In this document: in pieces, positions 36,205 through 48,600 of the stretch
Layout of the letters: each line of letters starts with the position of its first letter
Numbering within the stretch: position 1 is the stretch's first letter
Origin: Stichopus chloronotus
Taxonomy: Eukaryota; Echinodermata; Holothuroidea; Aspidochirotida; Stichopodidae
DNA: 64,000 bases
Assembly: GCA_021234535.1 (NCBI GenBank)
Contig: CM037843.1
Span: forward strand, 8,244,979 to 8,308,978
Direction: 5' to 3'
Notes under the pieces: model-generated
The model's input: only the letters and a program-made list of their open reading frames with translations
Databases searched by the model: none
Told to the model about the DNA's origin: nothing
Position numbers and translations under genes: made by a program

Positions 36205-37110
36205 GTGTACAAGATGGTCTACAAAAGTTGGCCTATACAAGTTGGTCTGTACAAGTGGATCCATACAAGTAAGTCTATACAATTTGATCTGTACAAATAT
36301 TAAAATTACAAGTTGATCTCCACCCCCTAGTTGGTCTATAAGACTAAATTGGTCTATACAACTAAGTTGGTCTATGAAACTTGGTTGGTCTATGAAACTT
36401 GGTTGGTCGTTGAAACTTGGTTGGTCTATACAACCCAGACTGGAAAGTTTTCATTCCGTGCGGGCAAGTGACTACAGATTTTTAGCTCTTGCGCGGCCGA
36501 AGCTCAGTTTCACACAAATATGCGTGGTTGAACTGAACAATGATCCGATGCTGCTGAAGGAGCGGTACCTTTACCGTACACAGTTTTGGTGGGTTCATGC
36601 ATATGCATATAACCCAATACCACTCAAATCAAATAGGCTAAGAATGAATTCAAAGGATTTCAAGACAGTACTTTCAACAGCAGCTGGCGCGATGCGCGAC
36701 TGCAACTACTTTCTCCCACGTGCGCGGCCAGATCAAGCGGCTAGTAGGCTCTTGCGCCGCCAGATGCCAAATTCAAGGAGGACACTGCACGAGCCAGAAC
36801 TTGGGAGTGTAAGGCAAACTTCACAGTCTGGTATACAACTTGGTTGCTGGTCAATACAACTTGGTTGCTGGTCGATACAACTTCGTTCATCGATACAAAT
36901 AGTTTGGTCGATACAACTTAGTTGTTCGATACAACTTAATTGGTCCATACAACTTAATTGGTCAATACAACTTAGTTGGTCACTACAACTTAGTTGGTCT
37001 AAAAGTTTTTCATAGATACAATATTATAAGTTGGTCACAGATACAACTTACAAGTTCATTATAGATCAGTTGGTCAGAGATACAAGATGGTCAAATACAA
37101 TACAAGTTTG
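36205..37110. repeat. Minisatellite, 14-17 bp unit (atacaacttagttggtc), with a unique island
   Basis: Unit atacaacttagttggtc and variants fill 36205-36440 and 36830-37110. Between them is ~390 bp of non-repeat DNA with raised GC and CpG. An open frame through the whole gives a Trp-Ser-Ile-Gln-Leu repeat peptide; it follows from a unit length that keeps frame and is not taken as a gene. Confidence 0.8.
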
Positions 37111-39569
37111 TCTATACAAGATGGTCTTTACTGAATAGTATATCCGGTATTGCATCTCACCTTGATATACAAAATGATAAATTTGCTAGCCTACAATTAA
37201 AAAAGTGGAATATTGTGTAAAGTAGCCTATCTGCCTATGTCTAGCCTCAGTATGAAGGTCTAGCCTGGGCCGATACTATAAAGGTTTTCTCTGATTTTGC
37301 GACAAAATACTGACGAAACCTGAAAACTGCTATGCAAACACTAAATTATTCTCTGGTCTATTCTCTGGGCTAGCTACGAAAAGTTAGGCTGGTCCAACTC
37401 CAAGGCCTAACTTAGCCTAACAAACTGTTAGGCTACACTTAAGACGTTACTTACACAAGTTACAAAACTGGCCTACCAATGATCAAACATGGATGCCGAA
37501 ATGGGTGGAATAACTGCACAATTAAAGCATGAGCGAAGTTAACTTTTGTACTCCAAAAGCGTTGTACTAATGTTACCCAAAGATGAAGCCCTAACGAGCG
37601 TCTGCCTGAGTTCCTCTTTTCTTTATAAAGTTAAGCTTTAAGAAGTCCAAATTGATTTCACGAACCCACATTCCAGTACTCGATAGTGGTTATGGATTGC
37701 CTAACGTTTGTTTTAGTACTATTTCGCGGGTTCAGTAAGTGCGGTGGAACGAAACAATGTCCAAACCTATTAACATTCCCAGATGCATTACCAAACAGCG
37801 CGAGTACTGCGTCACAGGCCAAGTAAAAAAGTAGTTTCCCATTCCCGCTTGCATGCTTTTTTCACCGGCACGTTTTATTTTCTACTACCGAAAGGAAAAC
37901 TTTTTATCGAAAAATGTCTTGTCCAGGAAATCACCCCCCTTAGTCTTTGCGACATTGCACTTATCATACAGTGATGAGGTAACAGGTTTGCTGTGCTGCC
38001 GTAAATGTATGACCGTACATATACGGTGTCCCCCTCCCTAGCGCTATTATGGTTATCATGTACCATGCTCAGAGCCATATATATCTTTATGTATGGCTCT
38101 TAACATGCTAGGGCCTTGCTGAAATTGCGGGAATGTTATCTTTATCGGTTGGTGTATAAGACCATGTACTATCCCTAGATCGTCAGAAATCGCCTTCCGA
38201 GCCTCCTTGCAATCAGCTTCCCCCTCCTCACCCCTCCCCCCGAAAAACAAAACCGAAGAACTTTACTGGTATTTTTAGGCCGGGGAACATCTTGCCGGTA
38301 AAACATGAGCTTGTTGCATACGCCCATACTGAAACATTTTCAACTATTTCTAAAAAATGAAAATGGAGTAGCAGACGGAAGTGTAGACCCTACTTTTAAA
38401 CAGTGTGACCCTTTGACAGAATATTGGCTCGTATTGGCAATAGCCTGACTGAGTTGGTATTGACAACAAATACTTTTTGGGGATTTATTTATCTTTTTTA
38501 TTCTTCTTCTTTTTTTTGTAATTCAGCGATAGGGTGTTTCCAGAATTTATGACATCATTAATATCCAAGGTTTCGATTTACTGCTCGGGAAGACGTACTG
38601 TCAATGTCGCTTGCCTGTGAAGTAAATATGCCGACCTTAGTCCTGGAAAGGATTCCATCCCCTGGAAGCATACTCGTATACTGCCTATAAGCAACACAGG
38701 CGCATGTATGGCCAATCCGGAGTCCTCAAATCAACGACTTTACAGCTTGCTTCAATTGTGATGTTAATCTGTTTTGTCTTAGTTTTCAATACCATCAAAA
38801 GATCACACTCAGTGAGAAGCCAGTTTCCGAGTTCCGCCCCCATCCTCCGGTTTTCTATGGAGTTCCCCCCCCCCCCCCCCCATCTGCGTGAAGTTTTCAT
38901 CATTCCTCCTCTCATCTTTTTGGTTTTAACCCTCCTTTATTTTTCAACATCATTCATCGCGATGTCCCCAATAGTTCTGTAAAGGAACTCCCCCCTATTC
39001 TTATCTCCTTGCTGGCTACGCCATGTACTGCCGAAAAGAGGCAAAGGGCATCAGCACTGACATATTTCAAATAAGGTTTTTATAGCATCATCAAGTTAAG
39101 CTAAGTTTAGTTCTCCGTACAAAAGGATGTTCAAAATGGGCCTTTATGGACCTTTCACTGGCAAGGGAAATAAAGTGTTTAGAAATAGGCCTACATCAAG
39201 ATGGCGTACAAGAAAATAACTTTAATGATTGTTAAACCATTCAGTCTCATCAACAAACATCTGTACAAGCTTCATCTTCGCAATAAAGAAGAAAAAAAAA
39301 ATAAAGAAGAAAAAAAAAAAGAAATAAATTCATGTGGCGGAGCTATAGCAGGCTACCTTTCAGTCAAAACAGTTTGCCCATGATAAGGCCATATCTTTGG
39401 GCCATGTGTGAAGGTCCCGAATTTCTACTGGCTTTATTTTTTTTCAACTGAGTGGCGACGGTTTCGGAGACTATACGAATACCTTATCAGGAGGAGTTCC
39501 ATAATTAGGAAGAGGTAAATGCAGTCTTCACGAAAAGGAGACTATCAGGCTCAGTGGAAAAACAAAAAA
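37111..39569. other. Stretch without a supported gene
   Basis: Contains a poly-C run (38866-38881), a purine-rich aaagaagaaaaaa stretch (39285-39325) and MITE-like ctggctacgcc ends near 39010. No coding signal seen. Confidence 0.4.
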
Positions 39570-39760
39570 ATATGACGAGGGTTCGGCTGGGTAGTAGCAA
39601 GATTAAGAGGCGTGACAACCAACAAGTTTTTGGCTTTTCAAGCCCTCCAGATAACCGGAAAGGGCATTTCCCTGATGTACTTGAGCTGCATGTACTCAGC
39701 CTTGAAATAGGGGTATCATGTTTGCAAACTCTCAGTTCATGTGAAAAATTGTAATACATA
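39570..39760 (+). repeat. Dispersed repeat family, copy B
   Basis: Shares tttttggcttttcaagccctccagata, ggaaagggcatttccc, gctgcatgtactcagccttg with copies A and C. Diverged from both. Confidence 0.6.
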
Positions 39761-39854
39761 TCAGGTAGGTTTGTGATGATACAAGAAATGATCATAATGA
39801 ATTTCGCATCCCATCATTGATATGACATATGAGGCACCTATCCGGGGTTTTCAC

Positions 39855-39875
39855 CGGGGGGGGGGGGGGGGGTCT
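39855..39875. repeat. Poly-G run
   Basis: About 15 consecutive G next to copy C of the dispersed repeat, like the poly-G at 47400-47413 next to copy D. Confidence 0.9.
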
Positions 39876-39899
39876 GGTATGAGGGCATAGAAGATTTGT

Positions 39900-40090
39900 G
39901 CTTACCCATCAGGTATACCTAAGCAGAGTGCCACCATCAGTTGGCCCAGAGAGTACAACAAAAATTTTGGCTTTCAAATCTTCCAGATGGCCCGAAACGG
40001 CACTTACCGGGTGTCTTGGGCTGCATGCAACCAGCCTGGAAATAGTCTCTTATATCTGCAAATCTGCAATTACCCAAGTAACAAAAAAGC
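39900..40090 (+). repeat. Dispersed repeat family, copy C
   Basis: Best-kept copy: gcagagtgccaccatcagttgg, ttttggctttcaaatcttcc, agatggcccgaaacggcact, gctgcatgcaaccagcctgg. Confidence 0.7.
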
Positions 40091-42239
40091 ATCATTCTAT
40101 GGAAAACCGGTAATACTTTGGATTGCTTTTATCTACAATATTTATACTGTCGTAATTTCCCGAAAAGCAGTTAATTCAACAGATTTTACTTTGTAACGAT
40201 AAGGCTTGTTTTAAATTTTCAACTACCAGGTAACCTTATTTGGCAAAATATGGTGCAGTATTTTACATCAATTGCTTTCAACTTTTTTTCCGGAGAATTA
40301 TAGCTCCAATTTTTACTCTGTGGTGTAGTTGTTACAGCTTTTGATTTAGTGTGCTACAACCGTCGATGATTACATAACAAACTACATTTTCGTGTTAATT
40401 TGCTCTTTCATCTGGTTCTTCAAATGTACAACTCTTCCTAAATTATATTAAACTACAACTATTCTTGTACAGATAACTTTTGTAGACGATAGCCACCTTG
40501 ATGAGATGAAAAAATGTTATACAATAGTATTTTGATAGGTGGGGGAGGCATGAGATGGGTGATGGCCTTAGAGAGTGTTGTAAGGGATGCTGTGTCGCCA
40601 TCCCCTTTGAGAAACTTTTCACCTATTGTTAACTTTACATGCAACAGGCTATTAGCGTCTTTTGAAGTCTGAAAATTTGCTAGATACTGATGTGAAAAAC
40701 TTCAACTGGTATTTCACATTTTCCGACCCTCATCGCTCTTAAATTGAAATATGAGATATTCAAATGGTACTTAAGAGTTATTGAGAAATTTTTCGATTAC
40801 CAGGTCACCTTAGAAACAATCGTTTGAAATATTTGGCATCTTTTTATGTAGTCATATCTGCTAAACTGAGATACGAAAAATTCAAACGGATACTTCAGAT
40901 TTTCCGACTATCGTCGCTCTGACAAATTTAGAGAGTGAGACACTCACCCCACCCCTGTCGCAATGGCCGTGATTCCCCACCCCCCCCAAAAAAAACTTTA
41001 CACTCTCTGTTGTTTTGGGCTAACGGACATAGTCAACGTCGGCTTTCTAGATTAAGCGAGATGAATTTATGACTACAGAGTTTCAATGGGACTTGAAACG
41101 TTGAAACATTTACAAGGAAAGAAGCGCTCGAAAATGTACACTTGTGTGAAAGTTTTTGCAAACTTACCAAACCTCAACAACTGTAAACCCAGAAATGAGG
41201 CTTAGCCTAGTAGTGGTTCTTTACCGTTTCATTAATCAGTCAATAGCAGCAGTGATGATACATATTTTTCTTTCTTTCTTGTCGTTATACGTCCACTCCA
41301 AACCTGTTCGTACTAAATCGCGAGTTGTATAACATGTGTTCACTTACTACATACATAACAACACATTAATAATGCCATGGTACTGCCGGCCAGTTAAACA
41401 AGTGATTTATCGATGCTTGAGTGAAGAATATTACAAACTGACAGATGTTCACCGCACACTAATTCCATCAAACATGCAGTTTGACACACAAGTTGGACTT
41501 TGGTAAAGCTTTTAACGAACCTTCAATGTTATTTCAGTTACAAAGAAACTGTTTGAGGTCGTGCAACACATTGATGGATTTGACATTGTAAGTTTACAGT
41601 TTTATACAAGCTATCGTCGAATCATGGCTATTTCTTCGAACCTGTTCGCAAAGGTAGAATTCAGAGTGCAGTTTTTTAAAATGAAAAACATGATATTTTC
41701 TCTGGTTTAGAAAACCCCTGGATGCTGTAGAGGATGTAAGGGAAATACAAAATATACGAACGCTCATAACGGTCGCATAATCGTCCATGCTAGATGATGA
41801 TTAAGGTACCCTCTGCCTTCAGTTTGTTTAGTAAGAAAATGATATCAAAGAGAGATGCATATCAGTTATCGTTGTTTTTGTTTTTTCTTCTTCCTCTTTT
41901 TTCAGAGATGGATAATCTAAATGTTGGTCAAAAGCTGCTCTCAAGGCAACTGTTGGTCCTGTATTGGGTACCGTACTGTTGCATTACTCTTAGACAATTC
42001 AGTGGGCCCTATTGAGCTATTGTTTCCAAATTTCCATTAGTACACATTGAGTGGTCAAGGCACACCATGCTGACTGCCAATGTCATTTGAAAGAGTCGTT
42101 TCATTGATGAGATGGTTAAAGCTGGAATATGAGTTGAAACTTTTGTAGGTGAAAATCAAATTCAAATTGGTAAAAGTAACGAAATTAAAGTACATAAGGA
42201 TCATCATGCTTAGACACATCATAAAATAATTACTTTACT
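40091..42239. other. Stretch without a supported gene
   Basis: AT-rich single-copy-looking DNA; a duplicated phrase 'gaaaaattcaaa(c/t)gg.actt.a' near 40690-40910. Nothing coding that I can support. Confidence 0.35.
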
Positions 42240-43032
42240 CAACAAAAAAAGTAAGAGACTGAGGAGTGGCAACTGAAAGCTCCTAGGAGCTTGTGGGTGT
42301 TGACACCCCTTAATGACAGACAGAAATACAAGCCATAAATAAGAAAAACACAAAAAACATCAAGAACAGAGTACAGAAAATACAAAAAAAAAGACGGTAG
42401 TTCAAAGGTAATTTGCAATGAAATGAACTTTAAGCTGCTTTTTAAATGTATATGGTGTTTTACAGTTTGTAACTTCCAAGGGGAGAGAATTCCATAGTTT
42501 TGCACCTACAAATCGAAGGCCAAATTGAGATGACTTAAGCCTACAAAGGGGAGTGATAAACTGATTTGAAGTACGACTAGGGTAAGGATAATGGCTATCA
42601 CGAAACTGAAAATGAGTACTAAATATTGACGGGGTTCTGTTATGTAGCCAGTCAAAAATAAACAACCCGATATGATACCGATTTAAATGATAAATATTAA
42701 GAAGGTCAAGACTAGCGAAAAGAGGTGCAGTATGATGACGATAGTCTACGTTGCATATACATCTAATAGCCCTTTTCTGTAAAATAAAGAGAGGTTTTAT
42801 TATGGTATGCATACGTACTCCCCCAAATGATACTACAATAAGTGAGATAAGGGAGTATAGGGGTATTATACAGGGAAACCAAAATTTTCTTAGGTAGAAG
42901 TTGTCGAAATCTGTTAAGTATCCCCACACCTTTTGAAACATTCATGCTAACATACTGGATAAGTAAAGCCACTGCATTGTTTGTCAATATGTGTATGAAT
43001 TCACTGGCCGTCCATCTGAATGCGAGTAACAT
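42240..43032 (-). mobile_element. CR1/L2-like non-LTR retrotransposon 3' end, 5'-truncated
   Basis: Minus-strand frames give VSKGVGILNRFRQLLPKKIL and LPYLTYCSIIWG, then after a frameshift near 42790 LQKRAIRCICNVDYRHHTAP, GAKLWNSLPLEVTNC and FKKQLKVHFI, the classic order at the end of CR1/L2-type ORF2 after the polymerase palm. Stop near 42402, then a short A-rich 3' tail. Only one frameshift is evident, so the copy is younger than the one at 29580. Confidence 0.8.
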
Positions 43033-45190
43033 AAAAAAAAGTCCTGAATGGGGTCGGCATCATGTCTCCATTAATTTACACCACGTGACTACGTTGCGCT
43101 GGCTTTTATCGTATACTTATACACATAGGAAAGAGATACTTGACTTGACTAAAGCAAAGACGGACTTTAAAGACATTGTTATATATCATCCATGGACAGG
43201 CGAAGAGCAATAATTTAGAAAGTCTGCACACGCGAAACGGTACCAAGCTAAATATATAACTTCTTGACGACGCCCGATGGATATTTGAACTTGTTTTAAG
43301 CATAACACTTATACAAGATTATATTAAGGCAAATGAATTTCAAGGCGTTTGGTCTCAGTGATAAGGTTCCATAACCGTAACCCTCATGAGAAGTGTTACA
43401 GCGTTTGAGTTAATCTTTCGCGTGATCGTTAACTCTTTTTATGCGCACGGCTCATCCGGCCAGCCACCTAGAGAGGGTACTCATATACGAGTCTATAGTA
43501 CTAATATAACGTACAATGACATAGCTCGTTTTTTTTTCTTGGCAGAGTAAGTAACGACCACACAATAAAACAAAACAATAAACTTCAAGAGCACTCTGCT
43601 AATTTCTTTATCGACATACTAAAATCATTCCCCAAACAGGCAGGTGAAATCCGATAAAGTGATACGGTAACCAGGCTCAGGGAAATTCCCGCACAGATGA
43701 CTTACGATCATCGCAGACGGCAAGTAAACGGTTACTGACGGCCTCTCAAGGATACGTTTGTAACCGATGACGCGTGTCGTGGTTTGGGCGGTACACGTGT
43801 CCAGGATACCCTGGATGTCAATCAATCATGCCTGGAGTGTTTTTATTTAGGGGCTATTTGTCTACTTTTATTTTTGCTCTGTTCAAAATTATTGCCCTTT
43901 GACCTTATTCTTTTTTTTAATTACACATAAAGGTAATATGCAAATTCTGTTCCTGATATTTAAAGCTTGGAGTGGATGTAAGTGGCCTGTATCAATGAAA
44001 TTTTCAAACCCTCCTTAAATGTTAGGGCAAAGTGGGAATTTTATCCTGGTCAATACTTGGATAACGTTCCTGGTTTTGTCTTCATATCTTGACAAAAGGA
44101 GATGCAATTACAATAACATTTATGTATACCTTGTTACCATAGTAACACATACCCATAAACACATATACTAAGTTATTGAATACCTTTTCTTTGACACCCT
44201 GCTCTAATTACAATCAAACAATTTATTTTCATAAATTTCACTTTCAAATGAAATAAAGATACAATTATTTCCATACACATATTTGATCAGAATTTTGAAC
44301 AGAGGGTCAATATGAATATTTAGCAGGATGATATCAACTTTACCTTTGACAGTACTCAAAGCTTTTAGGGTCATATAACCATATGTAATTTATGTGTTAC
44401 TTTTAACTCCATTGCTATCACTTGATTATCTCGTAGAAACTTCGACCACTATGTGTGAATTAGTCTTGACTGTGATCTAACATTACGGATTTAGTTACAT
44501 ATTAACACATTTTTGTGTGTTCACTGTAGGCCCTCACGGAGATCAAAAGGTCGTTGTCACTATACGCCTGAACAACATGTCTTCCTATGTTGACATTTAC
44601 ATATAATATGTATGCGCAAATGGGTAACTACCGGTATGTAAAACTGGATGTCCTTTTTACTAAGAAACCATTTTAGAATAAAATCATTTGTTCTTTGTTA
44701 CTGTCAGTTTTGTTTTGTTTTGTTTATTTTTTTTCTGATTTCAGTTTTTGAGAGTGCAAAATCTTCAACAATTTGATAAACTTCAGTGACAGCTTAACAG
44801 CAAAACAAGAAACTAACTAAAGACAGTCACTGATTTGAAGAGGGACATTAAAAATTCACAATGTGCAGATTAATAATTTCAAAATTGTCCAATCATATTT
44901 CATCATCTATTTCGGAATTAGGCACCCGTATTAATGGCTTTCTTATAGCATGATTCTTTGTAAATTAATTTCCTTAAATGAGTAAATAGTAAATTGATGT
45001 GCATTGTTGACACGATGCTTCATACGTATTTCCTAACTCTATGTTTGTTTCTTCCCGGGTCCGGGGGAACAGCCGCCCTGCGCCTGCTCAGCATTTTTAA
45101 CCAATTAAATTACGAAGTATATCAATCTACGCTTGCGCATTGAGACTGCTTTGAATAACGAACTTGAAGGAAGTCATAATTCCTATGTAA
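43033..45190. other. Stretch upstream of the NPAS4-like gene
   Basis: No coding region supported. A more GC- and CpG-rich part lies near 43640-43830. Confidence 0.35.
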
Positions 45191-45194
45191 AGAG

Positions 45195-45250
45195 TGACGC
45201 ATAAAATCAACATGTTTATGTTGTCCTTATGAGGAATAATTGGTATAAAA
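45195..45250 (+). promoter_or_regulatory. Candidate core promoter of the NPAS4-like gene: CRE-like site and TATA box
   Basis: TATAAAA at 45244-45250 would place transcription start near 45275 and leave a ~190-nt 5' UTR before the ATG. TGACGCA at 45195-45201 is one base from the CRE core TGACGTCA half; ccaatt at ~45099 could be a CCAAT box. Vertebrate NPAS4 is an activity-induced gene with CRE and SRF inputs, so the CRE-like site is suggestive only. Confidence 0.5.
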
Positions 45251-45464
45251 CTAGCGGCGCAACAGTGACCAGACATTCTACAAAAAAAATCACTTACCTT
45301 GAAAATATTTGGTTTACATTTTAAGTTATAGCGCTTTTCGTTCTTTGTTAACTTTAAAAGTGTTTACTTTACACAGTTGAAAAAAATTGTTGTTATCGAG
45401 AAGTGCATTTAAGATTGTGTTTGGTGGAAGCTTTTGAATCTGCCATCCGTGACACTGTATCGCC

Positions 45465-45645
45465 ATGTACAACAATAGATCGACAAGTAGGGCCTCCAAG
45501 GAACGCAGGGATCTTATAAACAAAGAGATCGACGAACTAAGAGAATTGTTACCACTCACGAAATCCACCAAAGGACACCTTTCTTACATACAGGTGATGT
45601 CAGCTGCCTGTGCTTACATCAGAAAAGGAAACTACTTCACCAACA
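45465..45645 (+). CDS. NPAS4: NPAS4-like exon 1: bHLH
   Basis: Starts MYNN then RSTSRASKERRDLINKEIDE, helix-loop-helix LRELLPL and LSYIQVMSAACAYIRKG. The RST..ASK.RRD.IN.EI spacing is specific to NPAS4/dysfusion among bHLH-PAS factors. Donor GTAAGT, phase 1. Confidence 0.95.
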
Positions 45646-48600
45646 GTAAGTCACATTAATGAAATTTGATGAACCTGGAGGATGGTGTGATATTATATAT
45701 GATTCAAGTCAAAATACAGAATAGATTATGTGAGAGAAGATATGAAAGGTATGGTTAAATGTTCATCAGCTTGAAAAGGAAACTGTCAAAAATTACCTTA
45801 CCGATTAAGTAAGCCTGTGTGAGTTTTGCCTCACAGATAACGATCGAACACATCCTCCTTAAGTTAAGCATAAATCATGGAATGAAGTACTCATGCTTGT
45901 TGCTACGGTGATATTGTAAACGTTATTCCGACTTTCTTCACGATTTCTTTTCGTATCTTTGAAGGATGTAAGTGTATCACGATAAGTTGACTGTCATTCA
46001 ATACCTTTCAAATATCTGTGACGTTAACGATAGGAGAAACATAGCTTATACTAGACTGTTTATTTTTCTCAAAAAGTTGAACATTTTTTTTGGTAGGGCC
46101 TACTTTGAAGAATGAATAGATCTGATATGAATTGTTAACGTTTTTATAGGATCTTGGTGCTAAACGCAATCTAAAACAACAACAACACCATTACCAAAAT
46201 CCCAATCACGAATTCCATTTGGCATCTAGTAAAGTAATGAAAACCAAAACAATAATCACCTAAACAATAATTAGCAGACAAAATAAATGTGCAAGCAAAA
46301 GTAAACATCACTCCGTTAAGCTATATTTATACAATTCGCAATTTCAGACAACATTTGACACCCTTGACAAAAACAAGAGAGAGAAGGGGAAATAAGTTTC
46401 TCTGTGATATTAATAAAATTACTCTCTTTGTTTGTAGTGATAAAAGTCAATTCAAATTAATGTCCACAGTAGAGAGTTGACCAGAAGTAACAAAAGGCAA
46501 ATCGGTGTTTAAACTTTAAACTTAAGCCGCTATATATATATATATATAATCGCTAACATTTGAAGAAAACGCAATGTAATTTTTCAATTTGCTGACTTTT
46601 TCTGGACCAATTACATGCCGACATTGTTGCAAATGAAACGCACACATGCAACTTCTAGTTATTTTATTTTTTGTCGCCCAGTCGAGATGTTCAGTGACGA
46701 ACTCTTAAGAATGGTGGTTCCACGTTCACTTGAGGACTGACGAAAGTCTACAGCACCGGCTGCCGGATTAAAAAAAGGGGGATGGGACCACCCCAATGGT
46801 GGGGAAAATATTGTTCCGCTGAATAATTAAGGAATAAACTGTATTTTGCAGACGGAAATTAGGCGATTGTACATTATTGTTGCGTCAAATCGAACTGAGT
46901 TGCGTGGCCGGGGGTGGGCAGGGGAGTCATGACCTTAAGAAACGGGTTTGTGGATCGTCACAAGAGAGTAAAGGGCGACTGTGCTGTCTAGAGAGACGAT
47001 TTGAGATGATCTAGTGGGTAGTTTTTTTCTCCTGTATCTGATGGTGGCCCTCCGCTTAGTCTTTCCTCAATTCTAGCTCCTAGAATGTAAGCGACGAACG
47101 GCGCCACTTGAGCCTCCCACCCCTGAATGCCCCAATCCTAAAACCAGTTGCGGAGGAAAAACTGGGGGTGGACCTTGGGGCTAAGGCCCTATGAAAAACG
47201 TGGGGGCTAAAGAACGAATGAAGAGGATGCAGAATGCGTTAGGATTCTTATATCATCTAACCAATCTGATGTTTTACCATTTTGCATATATATATATATT
47301 TTTTTTTCATTAATTGAGAAACTGCAAAATGAGATTTCTCTTTTAAGGCTGGTAACATGCAGCTTAAAACACTCGGAGAGTGTCATTTCCGGCCATCTGG
47401 GGGGGGGGGGGGGACCTGCAAAGCCAAAATGTCTCTTGTAGTTGTACGGTCCTGCGCCAACCGGTGGTGGCGTTCCGCTTAGGTAACACTAAACGTGCTT
47501 TTGTTATATTGGAACTCTCCATACAAAAATCTTAAATCCGCCCCTGGTTAGTCTATTTTACTAAAGAAATTGTTGGACTATAAACATGATAAACAGAAAA
47601 GTGTATCATAAAGGTGTTCTTTTATCCTAATGCAGATAAACGACCAAAACGTGACTACCGGCCTACAGGATTCGTTTTGGTCTACTCTCAGGCTTTATGA
47701 AAAATAATTTGAACGACAGATCGGTTGTTCCACAACATCATCAGTAACCAAGAGAAATTGAGGTTCCTTCATAAAATGTAACTATGGATATTATCATCAG
47801 TCTATTGCCACCAGAGGTGTATGTTCAGTTTTGTGTAATGAAACCAAGCTTACTTTTACTCTTGCAGGTCTCAAGCATGCCTTTTTGCGATATTTTTCAA
47901 GAAAACAAAATTACGATTTTTGTTTTATTTTTCTGTTTATAATTAGCCTTTTCACAATACCAAATACTAAACATATTGACATTTCCTTCTAGTAGGTTAC
48001 CAGGATCCCATTTTTGGCCAAACGACATTTGGATTCCATCAGGTTTGAATTTTGTCTTTATCTAAGTTAAACGTTTGTGAGATGAGAAAATTAAGGAAAT
48101 TTGAGAAACTCAAATTACCTAACCTATGTTCCGCATGTCGTTTAATCAACTTTCACAGACGTTAATTGAACACGAATTATTTCCCGCTTTCAAAGCTTAC
48201 AAGCTTACAAATTCTCTGTAAGATGAACAATCAATCAGTAGATGACAGTAAGTCAAGAAGTTCTATGAGGACGCCTTATTTTAACCATCTCATTTAAACA
48301 TTATTCTTATATAGCAAATAGAACAATACACAAGAAAGTTCTAAGGAAGAAATATCTAAAGACATGTTTCTTGACAGTACTGAATTAATTGTCAAAGAAA
48401 AACAAGTTAATATTCGGTTGTAGTGGCTATGATTGCATACAGATCTATGATAAAATTGCAGATTAATTGCTTCGATCTCTCCAAAGATTAATCTTCGTAA
48501 CTGCTCTGTCCCCGGCTGTGTCACATACACCGTACACAGATGACTCGAGGCCACTGAACCGCTGTAAATAGGCACATATGTAAAACAATTTCATTTATAA

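Noticed and set aside
36374..37015. 213-codon open frame with WSIQL repeats
   Set aside because: It runs through the minisatellite and a unique island; the periodic peptide follows from repeat units, and there is no family match or splice evidence.
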